DNA from: Branchiostoma floridae
Taxonomy: Eukaryota > Chordata > Leptocardii > Amphioxiformes > Branchiostomatidae
Direction of reading: 5' to 3'
DNA: 64,000 nt
Assembly (NCBI RefSeq): GCF_000003815.2
Contig: NC_049992.1
Location: 14,676,603 to 14,740,602 of the forward strand
Every line of letters starts with the position of its first letter. Within the stretch, counting starts at the first letter, position 1. Below are positions 25,000-35,829 of the stretch, in pieces. The notes below the pieces were generated by a model, which made no database searches, was not told the DNA's origin, and was given only the letters and a program-made list of their open reading frames with translations. The translations under genes were made by a program, and so were the position numbers.

Positions 25000-25210
25000 A
25001 GTGCCTCTACCAGACTCTATAGGTCTCTAGAAAAATAATAGAAATTGGACAAATATGGACACACACAAATCATAACATACCAGATGAGTTAGCTGTCCGA
25101 GGAGTATGATTGACCAGCTAACTCTGATGTTATTTATTCCAGCGACTTGTGGCGTCTGGTAAATGGTAAGACTTCCATTCGAACCCCAAACGTGTGAACC
25201 CACCCTAACA
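25000..25210. mobile_element. Family B MITE, copy 3 (left-truncated)
   Basis: The right half matches copy 1 (AATAATAGAAATTGGACAAA, AGTTAGCTG, CAGCTAACTC, GCGACTTGTGG) and ends GTGTGAACCCACCCTAA. The left terminal repeat is missing or very diverged. Confidence 0.6.
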
Positions 25211-26385
25211 GAATTGTCCATTCAAACTGAAGCAAAAGGCGTTTTCGAGAGTCCGTTGCCTCCGCCAAACAGGCTGCATACCTGTTCCAGTCAAACATTC
25301 TGCTTAATAAAACTGCTCACTTTTGAGTGAGGGCATAGTAATGTGTGAACATCAGTGAAGATAGGAAAGGACGCAGGATTACAAAGTCATGTAGTGCTAC
25401 TAGATCTAAACGGCCGTAGGGCACCCTATACCTAGCTAAACGTATAGATCCCGGTATAAAATGCATGCTCGTGCGGCGTTAAACAGGCTGAGAAAAAGTT
25501 ACACGTCATACATTTCTCTTTGTACAAGAGCTGACATTTCTTTTCATGGGTGAAACATTTAGCTCTATCGGTAGGCTTTTACGGAAAATGGCGGTTTGAA
25601 CAAATCGGACGACATTAGGCAGCGCGACGTTAGCATCAAACGGTGCAGCAAAATATGCCTCCGTTGCAAACGTTCGGCCGTCTTTCCACCATTAGAAGCC
25701 GTAATGCTAGCTATTACACAGTTTGGTACTATTTACATATCGATTGCTAATCACCAGAATGTCACACATCACCGCTCACCCCGTTAAGCCGCGCACATAC
25801 GTTATTTTCTCTGCCATAATTTGGGCGGGAAAAGTGACCTTGACACAAGAGTGATTGAAATAGCGTCGCGGGTGACTCCGAATCGGCTGGTAGGTCAAGA
25901 TCAGGGCATCCATGCATTGAAATGTTTTATACGTGAAAAATTGTTAGAGAGCGATATTTGGGTTCAAGGTCAAACGAGGAGATCTGTGCTTCCAATAACT
26001 CAGTCCGTGCAATCTGCCCTGCGTGCATGTAAATTGTGCCCAACACGCTTGGCTGCGCTCAGGCCGGGCTAACAGCACCTGTTTCACATCACCATTTTGA
26101 ATCATTCATAAGCCCCGAAGCTATGAAATATTCGTCCACATTATCGTCATTGTGTGATGCCTATCCAGTCCATGTTGGCTTGATTATATGGATGACATTC
26201 GAATTCTTGCGCGCATCAATTTTCGTATCAATTACTGTATTTGTTCATTTGTTCAACCTTCCAACCTTTAATAATAAAGGTAACATTTTTTGCGCCAACT
26301 TTAAACTTTTCTTTATTCGTACGCTTTGATAAGTTTTGGCCTTCCCAGAGATGTCATCCATATAATCAAATCAACGTGGCCTTAC
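25211..26385. other. Gene 1 intron sequence, nothing recognised
   Basis: Lies between the 26386 candidate exon and the SH3 exon. No frame with good splice borders in the required phase was seen. Confidence 0.3.
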
Positions 26386-26421
26386 CTTCCTCAAGCAAGT
26401 AGACTGTTTTTTTAGTAGCAA
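26386..26421 (-). CDS. Candidate tail micro-exon of gene 1 (36 nt)
   Basis: The stretch lies between exon 6 and the SH3 exon, with an acceptable acceptor (tcgtatccag|TT) and a very good donor (GGAAG|GTAAGG). It is exactly phase 1 to 1 and encodes ATKKTVYLLEE between split codons. Inclusion would add 12 residues containing one tyrosine to the cytoplasmic tail and keep the frame. Nothing but splice signals and phase supports it. Confidence 0.35.
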
Positions 26422-27212
26422 CTGGATACGATTTGTGATTTAAAAAAATCATACCCAATTGCTTGAGTAAGTGCTTGTGGGCGTAACTTCGGAAACCAAT
26501 GATTTGATGACTGATTTTGAAGGTATATATGATAGGCTTGTGAAAAGTCGCCAATGCATGCCGAAAGTGTGCTGTTAACCAGCGGATTGTGATCAGCCTG
26601 CCTAAAATAACTGATTACTCCCGCAATAAACCACACACCTGCTTCCCATTGTGTCAATGTCACGAGTCAAGTACAGATAGATATTCCAATCATATACCAA
26701 AGGCATGGTCTATTCACACGTTTTAAAGAATAAATGTTACAGTGCTATCTCTAGCCTTTCTAACAAGACGGAAATCATTTCTTAGCCGGGCTTCTATTCA
26801 CGAAAATGCATCTAGATGTTCGTTTTCATTAGAAAAGTTGGTGCAAGCCGCCATGTTGGATATGAACGCAGGGAAGCGTGAAATTGAGAAATTGACGAAA
26901 ATATGGCAGTACCGCAAGTAAATGTCAGTATTACAAAGCTTACATTAATACAACAAAGATGAAAACACTATTTGTCACCAAGTCGGCATGGGGTGTCCGT
27001 TGTTTTGGATCATGGTTGAATTATATAGGTGAAAATATGGGCTCACAGCCACAAGAGCTATGTATATCTACCACTCTAAATCATGACCACGGCATCTCCA
27101 GAAAAAGAGATATCAAATCCAGAAGTCTCGCTGTACTTCAAAAGCCACTAGGGGGTATCTTACATGTCGTTTGTTTTCCCGACGCATACCGATCTAGAAA
27201 TATCATAGAGAT

Positions 27213-27264
27213 CCATACACACGCGTACACACATACGCACGCACTCGCACAAACTCACACACAT

Positions 27265-27298
<34 letters not shown>

Positions 27299-27345
27299 TC
27301 ACTCTCACACACACACATACAGACACACACAGTCACATGCATTAT
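27213..27345. repeat. (CA)n microsatellite
   Basis: Interrupted CA repeat of about 130 bp in gene 1 intron sequence. It generates spurious His/Thr-rich and Cys/Val-rich frames. Confidence 0.95.
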
Positions 27346-27446
27346 ACACGTAAGCCCAAAACATAACGATATCTGCCGTTAATTTTCGTGCATCCTTCCA
27401 ACTTTATCTCTCTCCATGTGCTAGCGTCACTCACTCCAGTCCTAAT

Positions 27447-27653
27447 TTACCATGACATATAACCCGCGGCGTGAATGGGTTTGTTTAGGATTTCGTCTCT
27501 TATACCAGACTTGAGATCAACGCTGATACTGGCCACTTCAACCGGAGCCTCATTGCCTTCCCCCGTCTCTAAATTGCTTTTGTAGATAACGCAAAATCTT
27601 TCGTTAAAAATGAATGAGCCGTAAATTTCGACAGTTAAAGGGAACAGGCAGGC
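27447..27653 (-). other. Coding-like open frame, possible tail exon (27506-27568) or repeat fragment
   Basis: A 69-codon open frame on the minus strand is richer in G+C at codon ends than its surroundings, with segments FNERFCVIYKSN, GNEAPVEVASISVDLKSG and IRDEILNKPIHAAGYMSW before a stop. Within it, 27506-27568 has an AG border (caatttag|AG) and a donor (TCTG|GTATAA) and is phase 1 to 1, so it could be a tail exon of gene 1. Alternatively the whole block is a decayed repeat or an alternative 3' end. I do not recognise a family. Confidence 0.22.
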
Positions 27654-27989
27654 TTATGCCAACTACGAACCTTCACAATATTTCCCTTAAAACCCACGGA
27701 GACATGTTTGTAGTCAGTAAGGTCAAAGTAGAAATTGTAGGAACACTAGTTTTAGTCTCTTAGTAGATATGCCAGTCTTCATTTCCTCAGCTTTTGACAA
27801 ATGAACTACTTGTCTTTTTTGACTGCTCATGTTGAGTGGACCGTAGTCTGTACTAGTTTCTCCTGTAACTAATCCAGAGAGACATGTACATCTATCCCTC
27901 CACAAAAGGATAAAAAAGAAAGATAACGATTAGATTTGGTTCTTTTTGGCGTCTAGATAAGCCTAGGCGCCTGGAAAGATTTTATTTAC

Positions 27990-28040
27990 CAATTTGGATG
28001 GCACTTAAATTCATGACTTCCGTACTTGCCCTTTTGGTCC
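27990..28040 (-). CDS. Weak candidate tail exon of gene 1 (51 nt)
   Basis: The open stretch is bounded by an AG (gtgtgccgacag|GG) and a donor (ATTG|GTAAAT). It is phase 1 to 1 and would encode TKRASTEVMNLSAIQI. The pyrimidine tract is poor, so this rests mainly on phase compatibility with flanking exons. It could be chance. Confidence 0.18.
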
Positions 28041-28494
28041 CTGTCGGCACACACTACTATTCATTTAGTACTTTTAGATGCCTTTGGCAAATCTACATGG
28101 TAAATAGACGATATGCAAACACAGAATACTGAGATAAACGCAAAGCTAGTTTTACGCGTGTTGTTTTCAAAATGTAAGTGGTAGTCAAGCACAAAAATAG
28201 AATTGATCCCCTACCCGAAACATGAATGCTGAAGGAGATCTGGAAATGAAAAAAAGTCTTCTGTACTTCATCTGAGTTTCATTTTGTTCAACAGTTTTTA
28301 CATATGAAACCGCTTTCTGTAACCTAAGGACAGTAATTGCAGGAAATAATGCCTCTTTCTTTCCTCTGAGAGGCTTCTCCAACGTGATAAACTTCACTTC
28401 TTGCCTTTACCGCTAGGTGGCAGATACCTGCAATGAATCGTGCAGATGCGACACCTATCATTTCTGGTGGTGCATTACACCTGCAGCGTGCTTA

Positions 28495-29557
28495 AGCCCC
28501 GGTCACAAAGCGCGTACGATTCCTTGCGATTTCTTCCGATGCGCAAGATACGCGCAGTGCGTCGTAAGTCGGGGGAGAATCGGAAGCAATGGTTTAAGTA
28601 TATAAAGCCGTGGTCACAAAGCGCGTAGTGCATCGTACGATGAGGTCATAAGAGCGTGTCTGCGTCAATCACAGTGAATCATAGTAAATCGGGGAGCGTC
28701 GTATGGCGAAAAATAGAGCTGAAATGGATTTTGAACATGTTCAAAATTTCGCTATCGTCGTAAGATTTTATTTGCCCCCATAGCAGACTTCATTACGGCA
28801 ATTTTTGTCTACTGATGAGGTTATTGATTTATGAATTGTTAGCATGTTGTGATGGTTTCAGTTTTCCCTGATATTGTGGATATTGACGAAAAGGGAAAAT
28901 ATATCAGTCGCAACTGCCACAGTCGCAACCAGAGAACAGCGCGCCCCGCACAGGTGATGCAGACAATCGTTTGATCGCTTCATGCACGTGAGTTTATGAT
29001 TAGATCAAATCTAAGCTCTCGTCGGTCTTGGGTCATTTTACCATAATCGTAATAACCATGGGGACAACTCGAACATAAAGGCAGGCTCTATATGAGTCGG
29101 AAATATATATGATATAATGCTTGTGATATGATTGTTGTATGATGGCATATTTTTGTTGATAGCATATCGTGATACGATCTTCGAAAGAGCCTGACACGTA
29201 GAGCCGGCAAGCAGGCCGAGATAATCATACCAGTACTCATGCTTGATTTGAACTTTTCTTGTCATGCTCTTGCTGTCATGGTCTCTTTTAATTTATTTCT
29301 ACAGTTAAATATATTATGGGAAGGTATTCAACAGCTAAGTCCACATTTTGTTGGTTAAAGAAGCACAAAAGCGGCCAGGCGGCTATTCAAAAGAGACACA
29401 AGTGAAAAATCGTACGACGCTGGAAAAATTTTGAACACCATCCGATGCGTTGCGATGGCTGATTTTGCTTACGATTTTGCTGCGATTTACTGCGCTCATC
29501 GTACGATATGCGGAATATACCATCGCAAGAAATCGTACGCGCTTTGTGACCGGGGCT
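28495..29557. mobile_element. Harbinger-like non-autonomous element (1063 bp)
   Basis: Perfect 27 bp terminal inverted repeats start AGCCCCGGTCACAAAGCGCG at 28495 and end with its complement at 29557. The flanks carry a 3 bp direct repeat TTA (28492-28494 and 29558-29560), the TWA target duplication typical of PIF/Harbinger. A second, imperfect terminal-repeat-like block lies at 28605-28650 (GTGGTCACAAAGCGCGTAG). The longest internal frame is short and unlike a transposase, so it would need enzymes from elsewhere. It lies in gene 1 intron 6, against the exon 6 donor. Confidence 0.75.
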
Positions 29558-29561
29558 TTAC

Positions 29562-29645
29562 CTGCGTTTCTCCCTTTCTTTGCCGCCTGTCTCCTGATTG
29601 TATTGATTCCCGCATAGGGGTCGGTCGGCGGTTTTGGTGGCTTCC
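29562..29645 (-). CDS. Gene 1 exon 6: proline-rich cytoplasmic exon
   Basis: The exon is 84 nt, phase 1 to 1, with a strong acceptor (ttttgttatttcag|GG) and donor GCAG|GTAAAG. It completes a Gly codon with the TM exon and encodes KPPKPPTDPYAGINTI followed by the basic RRQAAKKGRNA. The PxxP-type run could be an SH3 ligand, and YAGI is a YxxI motif that could bind SH2 or adaptor domains if phosphorylated. Its donor lies against the Harbinger-like element at 28495-29557, with the TAA of the target duplication supplying donor bases. Exon borders and phase are clear; function is inferred. Confidence 0.7.
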
Positions 29646-30528
29646 CTGAAATAACAAAAGATTGTAAATTTCATGAGTTATTATCTTATCTTTGCACAGA
29701 TATTGTTGCGCACGTATAGACTACGTATCACAATATGTATAGGAAGTATACAAAGTAGCGTAACATTGGGTATCATGTATTCGTTAAAACGTATGAAAAA
29801 ATTCTTGCATGTTGTACTATAGCGATATTATGCAGAGACTGTCAAATCTAAAAGAAATGGAAAGCGTTTTAAAGATGTGGGACGATCGGGGGCCGACGTT
29901 TTAGATTATGCAAAATGATGGAGGAATTGGAGATTTCAAACCTCTCATAGTTCTTGTGAACTTGTTTAAGTCTTTTTTTGTGATTCCTCGCTAATTCTGA
30001 TTATGCGCGAACAACTTTGGAGCCGAACCAAACAAACCTTCCATCCCGCCAATCTCAGATTACACAATCTTTCTACTCCCATCCTGTCACTCTAAAGTAA
30101 TCAAGTAGCCACTTAAAAACACCAGAATTAACAAAAAGAAAACAAACGCACGTGCCTGAATCCATACCCAGTTAATTACGTAGCCTCAATAGCTGGCTCT
30201 TGGGTTTTTTTCGTCTTTGTTTTGCCGGCAGTACAAGAGAAACAGTGCAAAAAGAACTGACCAACAAAAAGTGCATTATGAGCCAGAAAATGGCCAAAAG
30301 GCCAAAGAGCATGCTATGGAGGCTAGTTTTTACAAATCTCCAAGCAGATCCTACAATGGCAAAATATAGTACCAAACTGGTGTGTAGTCAGCCCAAAGGT
30401 GGCCATTATACACTCCTAGGCCGGCTTCACTCCTCTGTCAGCTTTTGATACTATCTTATGTTACCATAGGATCTGCCTGGAGATAAGTTTTCACTGGGGA
30501 AACACTGTAAAGTGTATCGTTTTCTCAC

Positions 30529-30756
30529 CTGGGGGGCCATCATTAGTTTGTCCATCTTTGATGTCCATCTCGTCCGTGCCCTGTTTCCGCCCCATCTTGT
30601 AGTAGAAGGCGTACTTCTCCTTGTCTCTCTTCTCCCGCCGCCTCTTGATGAAGTACATGGTGATCCCCACACACACCACCACCCACAGACCCCCAGCGGT
30701 GGCGCCTATAATTACAGCTATCGTGTTCCAGCTAAGTGTGGCCATCAGAGCAGACG
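30529..30756 (-). CDS. Gene 1 exon 5: transmembrane segment and start of cytoplasmic tail
   Basis: The exon is 228 nt, phase 1 to 1, with acceptor taaatctatttcag|CG and donor CCAG|GTGAGA. A short linker (SALMATLSWN) leads into one helix of about 25 residues (TIAVIIGATAGGLW, then VVVCVGITMYFI), followed by the strongly basic stop-transfer run KRRREKRDKEK. This sets a type I topology with the Ig domains outside. The tail continues YAFYYKMGRKQG and an acidic stretch (TDEMDIKDGQTNDGPP). Four tyrosines or near-membrane basic residues could serve in signalling, but no canonical ITAM or ITIM is present in this exon. Confidence 0.85.
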
Positions 30757-30788
30757 CTGAAATAGATTTAGAAACTAGATTTGTACAA

Positions 30789-30950
30789 GTTTCGAAAAAT
30801 CATACTAATGACGTTTTTTTATTAAAGAAATTAATATTCTTTAGTAGACACACATCCTCATTGCTGTATGTTTCGAAAAATCATACTAATGACTTTTTGA
30901 TAAAATGGTGTATATTCTGTAGTAGAAACACATCTACATTCTTGTCCAGT
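30789..30950. repeat. 81 bp tandem duplication beside the TM exon
   Basis: GTTTCGAAAAATCATACTAA begins at 30789 and again at 30870; both units continue with TGAC, T-runs, GATAAA- or TTAAAG-type text and TTCT-TAGTAGA-ACACATC. A third partial copy is at 31047-31083. It starts about 30 bp upstream of the TM exon acceptor, within the likely branch-point region of that intron. Confidence 0.75.
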
Positions 30951-31099
30951 GTTATCAAATAAAGGATAGAACCAGTTGCAAGTGTGCAGTACTACAAAAG
31001 AACGAAAGAGGTCGTGACTGATGATGGTAAATTGTGCGATTGATGCGACTTTTGATAAAAGATGCTTATTCTGTAGTAGACTCGTTCTTTGAATTGGCC

Positions 31100-32057
31100 T
31101 TGTCTAACAAGTTCATATGCATGAAATACTTTTGGACATTTTGCACATTTGTATCATTTTGTATATGTACATAGCGGTTGAGTGATACAGTATCATGTCA
31201 GCAACAAACTTTGACAGACACAACGTAAGATATTATAGCATAAACATTGGTTTGATCAAACTCAACCTTTACAGGTGCTATTCAAAGGTTTGCCGTTAGA
31301 TGGCGCTAAACCATCATTCACAAGGTAAGCAAACACGTTACTACGAGGCGACCTAAAAGTTGCACCGGTCAAAACTATAGATGCAAAAAGGGACAAATCC
31401 AAGGTTTGAAAGTAAAAATATTTCCCATCAAATCTAACATAAACTGGTCCTTTGAGACAATCTACATTTCAATATTTTAGACATTGGAAAAATAATGACT
31501 CCCGGGCTCAAAATAGACGTACTAAACAGAGGATGATTTAGATGAAGATGATCTAGAATTTATCAGGGTCAGCATCGTTTACTACATGTTTTACGCATTT
31601 CCACATATATCTAGCTTAAGTGAAGCGTTGGGATGAAATCTGCCCTATAGACGTGTTAACAGACGCGAGCCCCATTAAGTATTATACCCGTAAAGAACTT
31701 CACGCTACATGTATTTCTCAAAATAGTGTGTTTTACTATTGTCTAGGGGTAAGATAATGGGTGAACTATGATTTCATAGTTGAGACGTGTACGCCCTGAG
31801 TGATTTCGTCTAGTTTATTAGATGTCATTAGCTGGTTTATAGTGTGTATGATGTCTTTCTGTTTTATCATTTTCTTTTCCTCCGAGTCGTCGTTAGAGTG
31901 TTTACTGCTCCGTATCCTTTACTTGCTACGCGGCTCTTAAATAGGTCTTACTTTTAGTACTGGTTTACTGTGAGACATAAGCTGAGTTTTAAAGAACAGC
32001 GGATGTCAGACGTTAATGAATGGGAAAATATCACCACAGGATGCGACTCTATCAACA
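31100..32057. other. Gene 1 intron between Ig and TM exons, nothing recognised
   Basis: AT-rich noncoding sequence with no additional exon seen. Confidence 0.4.
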
Positions 32058-32205
32058 ACAAGTACTGTAAAGGGGCAGTAGTCACATAGCCTTTTTGGAG
32101 CCGTAAAGGCAGGGACTATCTCCCCAACCGAAGTCAGGTACTTACACCCATTTTACACCTGGATGGAGTGACAAAGGTCATGTAAAGTGCCTCCCAAGAA
32201 CACAA
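32058..32205. mobile_element. SINE-like fragment (tail part)
   Basis: CTCCCCAACCGAAGTCAGGT and ACACCTGGATGGAGTG, then AAAGGTCATGTAAAGTGCC, match the body of the SINE-like copy at 42080-42306. The tRNA-like head is missing. Confidence 0.5.
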
Positions 32206-32393
32206 AGTCTAGCCAGAAATGCCAGGAATAGATATCGTGATCTGGAGTTCATTAGAATATCCAATCGGACATTCGACGCCACACTTTGAAATGTATGCTG
32301 GATAGAATAGGCGTAGGATGTGAGTATGCGTAAAGTGTGCGTACATTTTGAGGGACCCTATTTCTTGTGATTGATAAAGACACAAGCCCTTAC

Positions 32394-32672
32394 GTTTGAT
32401 CGTTAGTTCTAGCGTCTTCTTGTCGTGCTCACCCACGCCGTTGGTTGCCACGCACAGGTAGGTACCGCTGTCGTTCTTCATGACCTTCGGGAGGACGATG
32501 GAGCTGGCCCGCACGCTGGAGGACAGGGAGTGGGTCCGGGACTTCAGCTTCAGCCCGTTCTTGGTCCACGTGATGTTGGGCGGAGGGTTACCGTCTGCCA
32601 CGCACTGGAGAGTGACTCGGTCTGACAGCGATGACGTCACCGAGTCGGACATACTGATGATGGCCGAAGGGT
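32394..32672 (-). CDS. Gene 1 exon 4: I-set Ig domain
   Basis: The exon is 279 nt, phase 1 to 1, with acceptor cacttccgctag|AC and donor AAAC|GTAAGG. The protein reads as a textbook I-set domain: SSLSDRVTLQC with the first Cys, GNPPPNITWTKNG with the core Trp, and NDSGTYLCVATNGVG with the second Cys, ending TLELTIK. NIT and NDS are N-glycosylation sequons. GNPPPNITW is typical of adhesion and signalling receptors with stacked I-set domains. It is the membrane-proximal Ig domain, followed by the transmembrane exon 1.6 kb away. Confidence 0.88.
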
Positions 32673-32731
32673 CTAGCGGAAGTGACGTAAACATGTGTTA
32701 GTCAGGTCAGCAAAAGAATTAATGGATTTAC

Positions 32732-32915
32732 AGTGGAAAGGACCATCACGTGTCATTGACTCTTCAAAGTCATTTCCAGATCAGGAGGACGACTTTCCAA
32801 GAATCTAAAAGACGACCTTCCAGGAGTCTGGAAGACCACATTTCAGGAAACGGAAGCCCAAATTTCTGGAAATTTAGGACAACATCCTGAAATTTAGACA
32901 TTCGTTCTTAATTCG
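32732..32915. repeat. Family G short-unit repeat, copy 1
   Basis: Begins GGAAAGGACCATCACGTGTC, then diverged units of about 25 bp built on GACGACTTTCCAAGAATCT and CCAGGAGTCTGGAAGAC. A second copy is at 34152-34410. Confidence 0.55.
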
Positions 32916-33301
32916 ATCATCTAAGTAGACTCCATTGCACCTCACAACTAAGTACAGAGGACACCCTAAGTGATCTCTTACACTTGACAAGTGTCGAAAA
33001 CATCAATATGTATTAGAGATACGTGGGTCTTCTCATTTACAAAGAATAAAGCAACTGATATGATAAATTGTATCTATGGTCCACACTCAATTATAAGAAC
33101 GATAAATCTTTAGCTAAACCTGTAATGAGGCCAAAGATCGGTTTGGTAATTTTCCCATCCACACCTCGTTCATCTTTAGGTAACATTGAAAACAGTAATA
33201 CATCCTGTACATTAGTAGTGTACAGGATATTGCGTTTGCCTGCACAGATTGGATCCTGTGCCCAAGCTCGGAGAGGTTAACCAAACCCTGCCAACAGTTA
33301 C

Positions 33302-33549
33302 AAGGTGGTGTCTCACTCGAGGAACCGGTGCGGCACTGCGGGGATCGTTTACTGCGGCACTATTGTGTTATTTTCGCCGATTTTCTTATACGTTGAATAT
33401 TGCGTAATATGCAACAAAAGTAAAACTTAAACGACAGCAAGATACAAAACGCAAGAAAATCCTTTATCTATCTCTGAAATTCGTTGAGTAATCCTTCGAA
33501 CCCGGTAGTGTCGCACCGGTGACCCAAGTGCAGTGAGATACCACATTAA
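33302..33549. mobile_element. Family A MITE, copy 4
   Basis: 248 bp, AAGGTGGTGTCTCACTCGAG to AGTGCAGTGAGATACCACA, with the full core. Located in the intron between the two canonical Ig exons. Confidence 0.8.
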
Positions 33550-33829
33550 GTTTGACATCGTCCGTCATATACCGCCTGTGTCATCGTCCTAGCCATTGGG
33601 GAGATGTACATGTACTTCAATAACCTCGGATGTATCACTGAGTTATTATATACAGACCCACGTACAGTGCATACATACCCGCATATTCTTGGACAGAAAA
33701 GAGTCAAAGCTAATCATTAAGAGCCACTTGTTCCCTTTGAAAATTACTTGCCTTTTGTTGGCATACATAGCTGCGATTGGATACTTTGAAGTATACCGTT
33801 GCGGTCTTCTGTTAACCCTTATGTTATAA

Positions 33830-33929
33830 NNNNNNNNNNNNNNNNNNNNNNNNNNNNNNNNNNNNNNNNNNNNNNNNNNNNNNNNNNNNNNNNNNNNNNN
33901 NNNNNNNNNNNNNNNNNNNNNNNNNNNNN
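33830..33929. other. Assembly gap (100 N)
   Basis: Exactly 100 N, the usual convention for a gap of unknown size, in gene 1 intron 3. Confidence 0.99.
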
Positions 33930-34151
33930 GGCATAAAAAGTTCGAACCCGTCAATAATTTCACACCCGGTGATGACGAACCGGCTGGGACATCATCACGA
34001 CCCCGTCACATTAATAATTTGCCAAATTTGCACTGCGGTTAAAAAGAGGCCCACGACATCATAAATATTTAAATGTCTGGTCCTCATCAGTCATCGTGCA
34101 TGAGCCGATTGCACACGCAGTGATATATACATATTTTTGCGATTGATTATC

Positions 34152-34410
34152 AGTAGGAAGGACCATCACAGGTCACTGGATTTACGGGAATCTCCTCGAC
34201 GTCATTTCCACGGGATCAGCAGGCGATACGTTCCGGGAATCTGAAAGACGAGTCACCGGGATTGTGCAAATTCCAGAAATCTGAAAACAGCATTCCGGGA
34301 ATCTGAGAACAGCATTCCAGGAATGTATACATTCGTCCTAAATTATCTGAACTGTTTTATACTATCGGAAGACCAAATTCATGGAATTTCAGGGGAAAAG
34401 ACCAGACATT
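34152..34410. repeat. Family G short-unit repeat, copy 2
   Basis: Begins GGAAGGACCATCACAGGTCA and continues with units around TTCCGGGAATCTGAAAGACG and AACAGCATTCCGGGAATCTG. Similar start and unit structure to 32732-32915. Confidence 0.55.
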
Positions 34411-34814
34411 TTGAAGATGTAGACAGTCGTTCCTATCTGATCAGTTCTATACTTGACAAAAAGATGTCTAAGTGATGTTCCTCGCCTATCTTATCATGGT
34501 TTGCCAAAGGTGGCGTAACAAGTCTATTGTAGGAAAGAAGGCTCGATGTCTGGAGATGGAGAAAGGCTCCGTCTAGCTTTCTTTGTTGTCCTTCCTATAA
34601 ATGCTTCTCCTTTGGTAATCCGATTACTGCACCACACCCTCTCCATTATTCAAGTTTGGCTGCAGATTGCTTGATAAAGAAACCGACACCACGTAGTCTT
34701 TGCTAACAGTACATCGCAAACTAGAAAATCTTGCCAATCTGTTTTTAAACAGAAGTTGGGCTTGTCGCTGAGACGAATTTTTCAAACCTCGGTTAGGCAC
34801 ACACATGCATGATG

Positions 34815-35066
34815 CTAAAGGTGGCATCTCACTGCACTTGGGGCACCATTGCGGTACTTAGGGGTTCACTGGGGCAATGTTGTGTTATTTTTGCCGGTTA
34901 TTTTATAATTTAGATGCTGCGTAATACGTCAGAGTATGCCTTAGAAGACGACAAAATACGCAAAAAGGAAGAAAAACTTCATTCTTTCTCTCTGAAATTC
35001 GTTGAGTATCCTTCAAACTCCACAGTGACGCAAGTTTGACGCACGTGCAGTGAGAGTGCACCTTAA
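34815..35066. mobile_element. Family A MITE, copy 5
   Basis: 252 bp from TAAAGGTGGCATCTCACTGC to GCAGTGAGAGTGCACCTTAA. The right end belongs to the GAGAGTGCACC variant shared with copy 6. Confidence 0.78.
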
Positions 35067-35829
35067 GACAAATCTTTCAAACCACGGTTTGGCACACACA
35101 GGATGCTTAGGGGCGTGGGATCGACAAGGGTTAGGTTACAAATGTCATCACATTGATTTATGATCGCTCAAAGAGGTTAATCAATGACACGTTTCAAAAT
35201 ATGATCTCCGAAAGCTAATACGTCAGTTGACGTATATATTTCCCCGGTGAATAATGTGACGAACATCAGACGTGCCATATGCTCTCCGTTAACCTCAATA
35301 TCCTCGTCCGCACCTATCTGCCATTAATGCTCCTTCAATCTCAAGTTCAAGAATTGCTTATGATATTACTTTGCCATCTGGCACAATTTTACTTGAACAT
35401 CAAAATTTCACAAATTCTTAACGCTGTTCATTCGTCATTCATATACAAAGCAGGTCTTACTAACATTTATGCATAATTATTGAACTATATGCATTTTGAA
35501 GCCATTAAGCACGATTTTGATATATTAGACGTCTTAATAATCAATATTTGTTATAGATGAATGGTTTTGATTCGCTAAATCTTTAATCAGAGGTTTATTG
35601 GAAGACAATGTGGGTTAATGTCTGTCTTTATAGTCGATATTTCCCCATTAGACTTGGTTCGTTACATTTTATATGAGTTATCTAACGACCCGTGAAATGA
35701 ATTAAAAATTCAGGGGCAAAAGGACACGGAAGGTTGTTTTCGTTTTGAACATCACACTGGTTATGTACAATATTTACTGTGAAAGATCGTACTATAAGGT
35801 TTAAGGGATGGACCCCTACTCTTGTTTTA
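35067..35829. other. Intron sequence between family A copies 5 and 6, nothing recognised
   Basis: AT-rich, no exon or repeat identified. Confidence 0.35.

Noticed and set aside
27160-27366. His/Thr-rich and Cys/Val-rich open frames
   Set aside because: Both are translations of the CA microsatellite.
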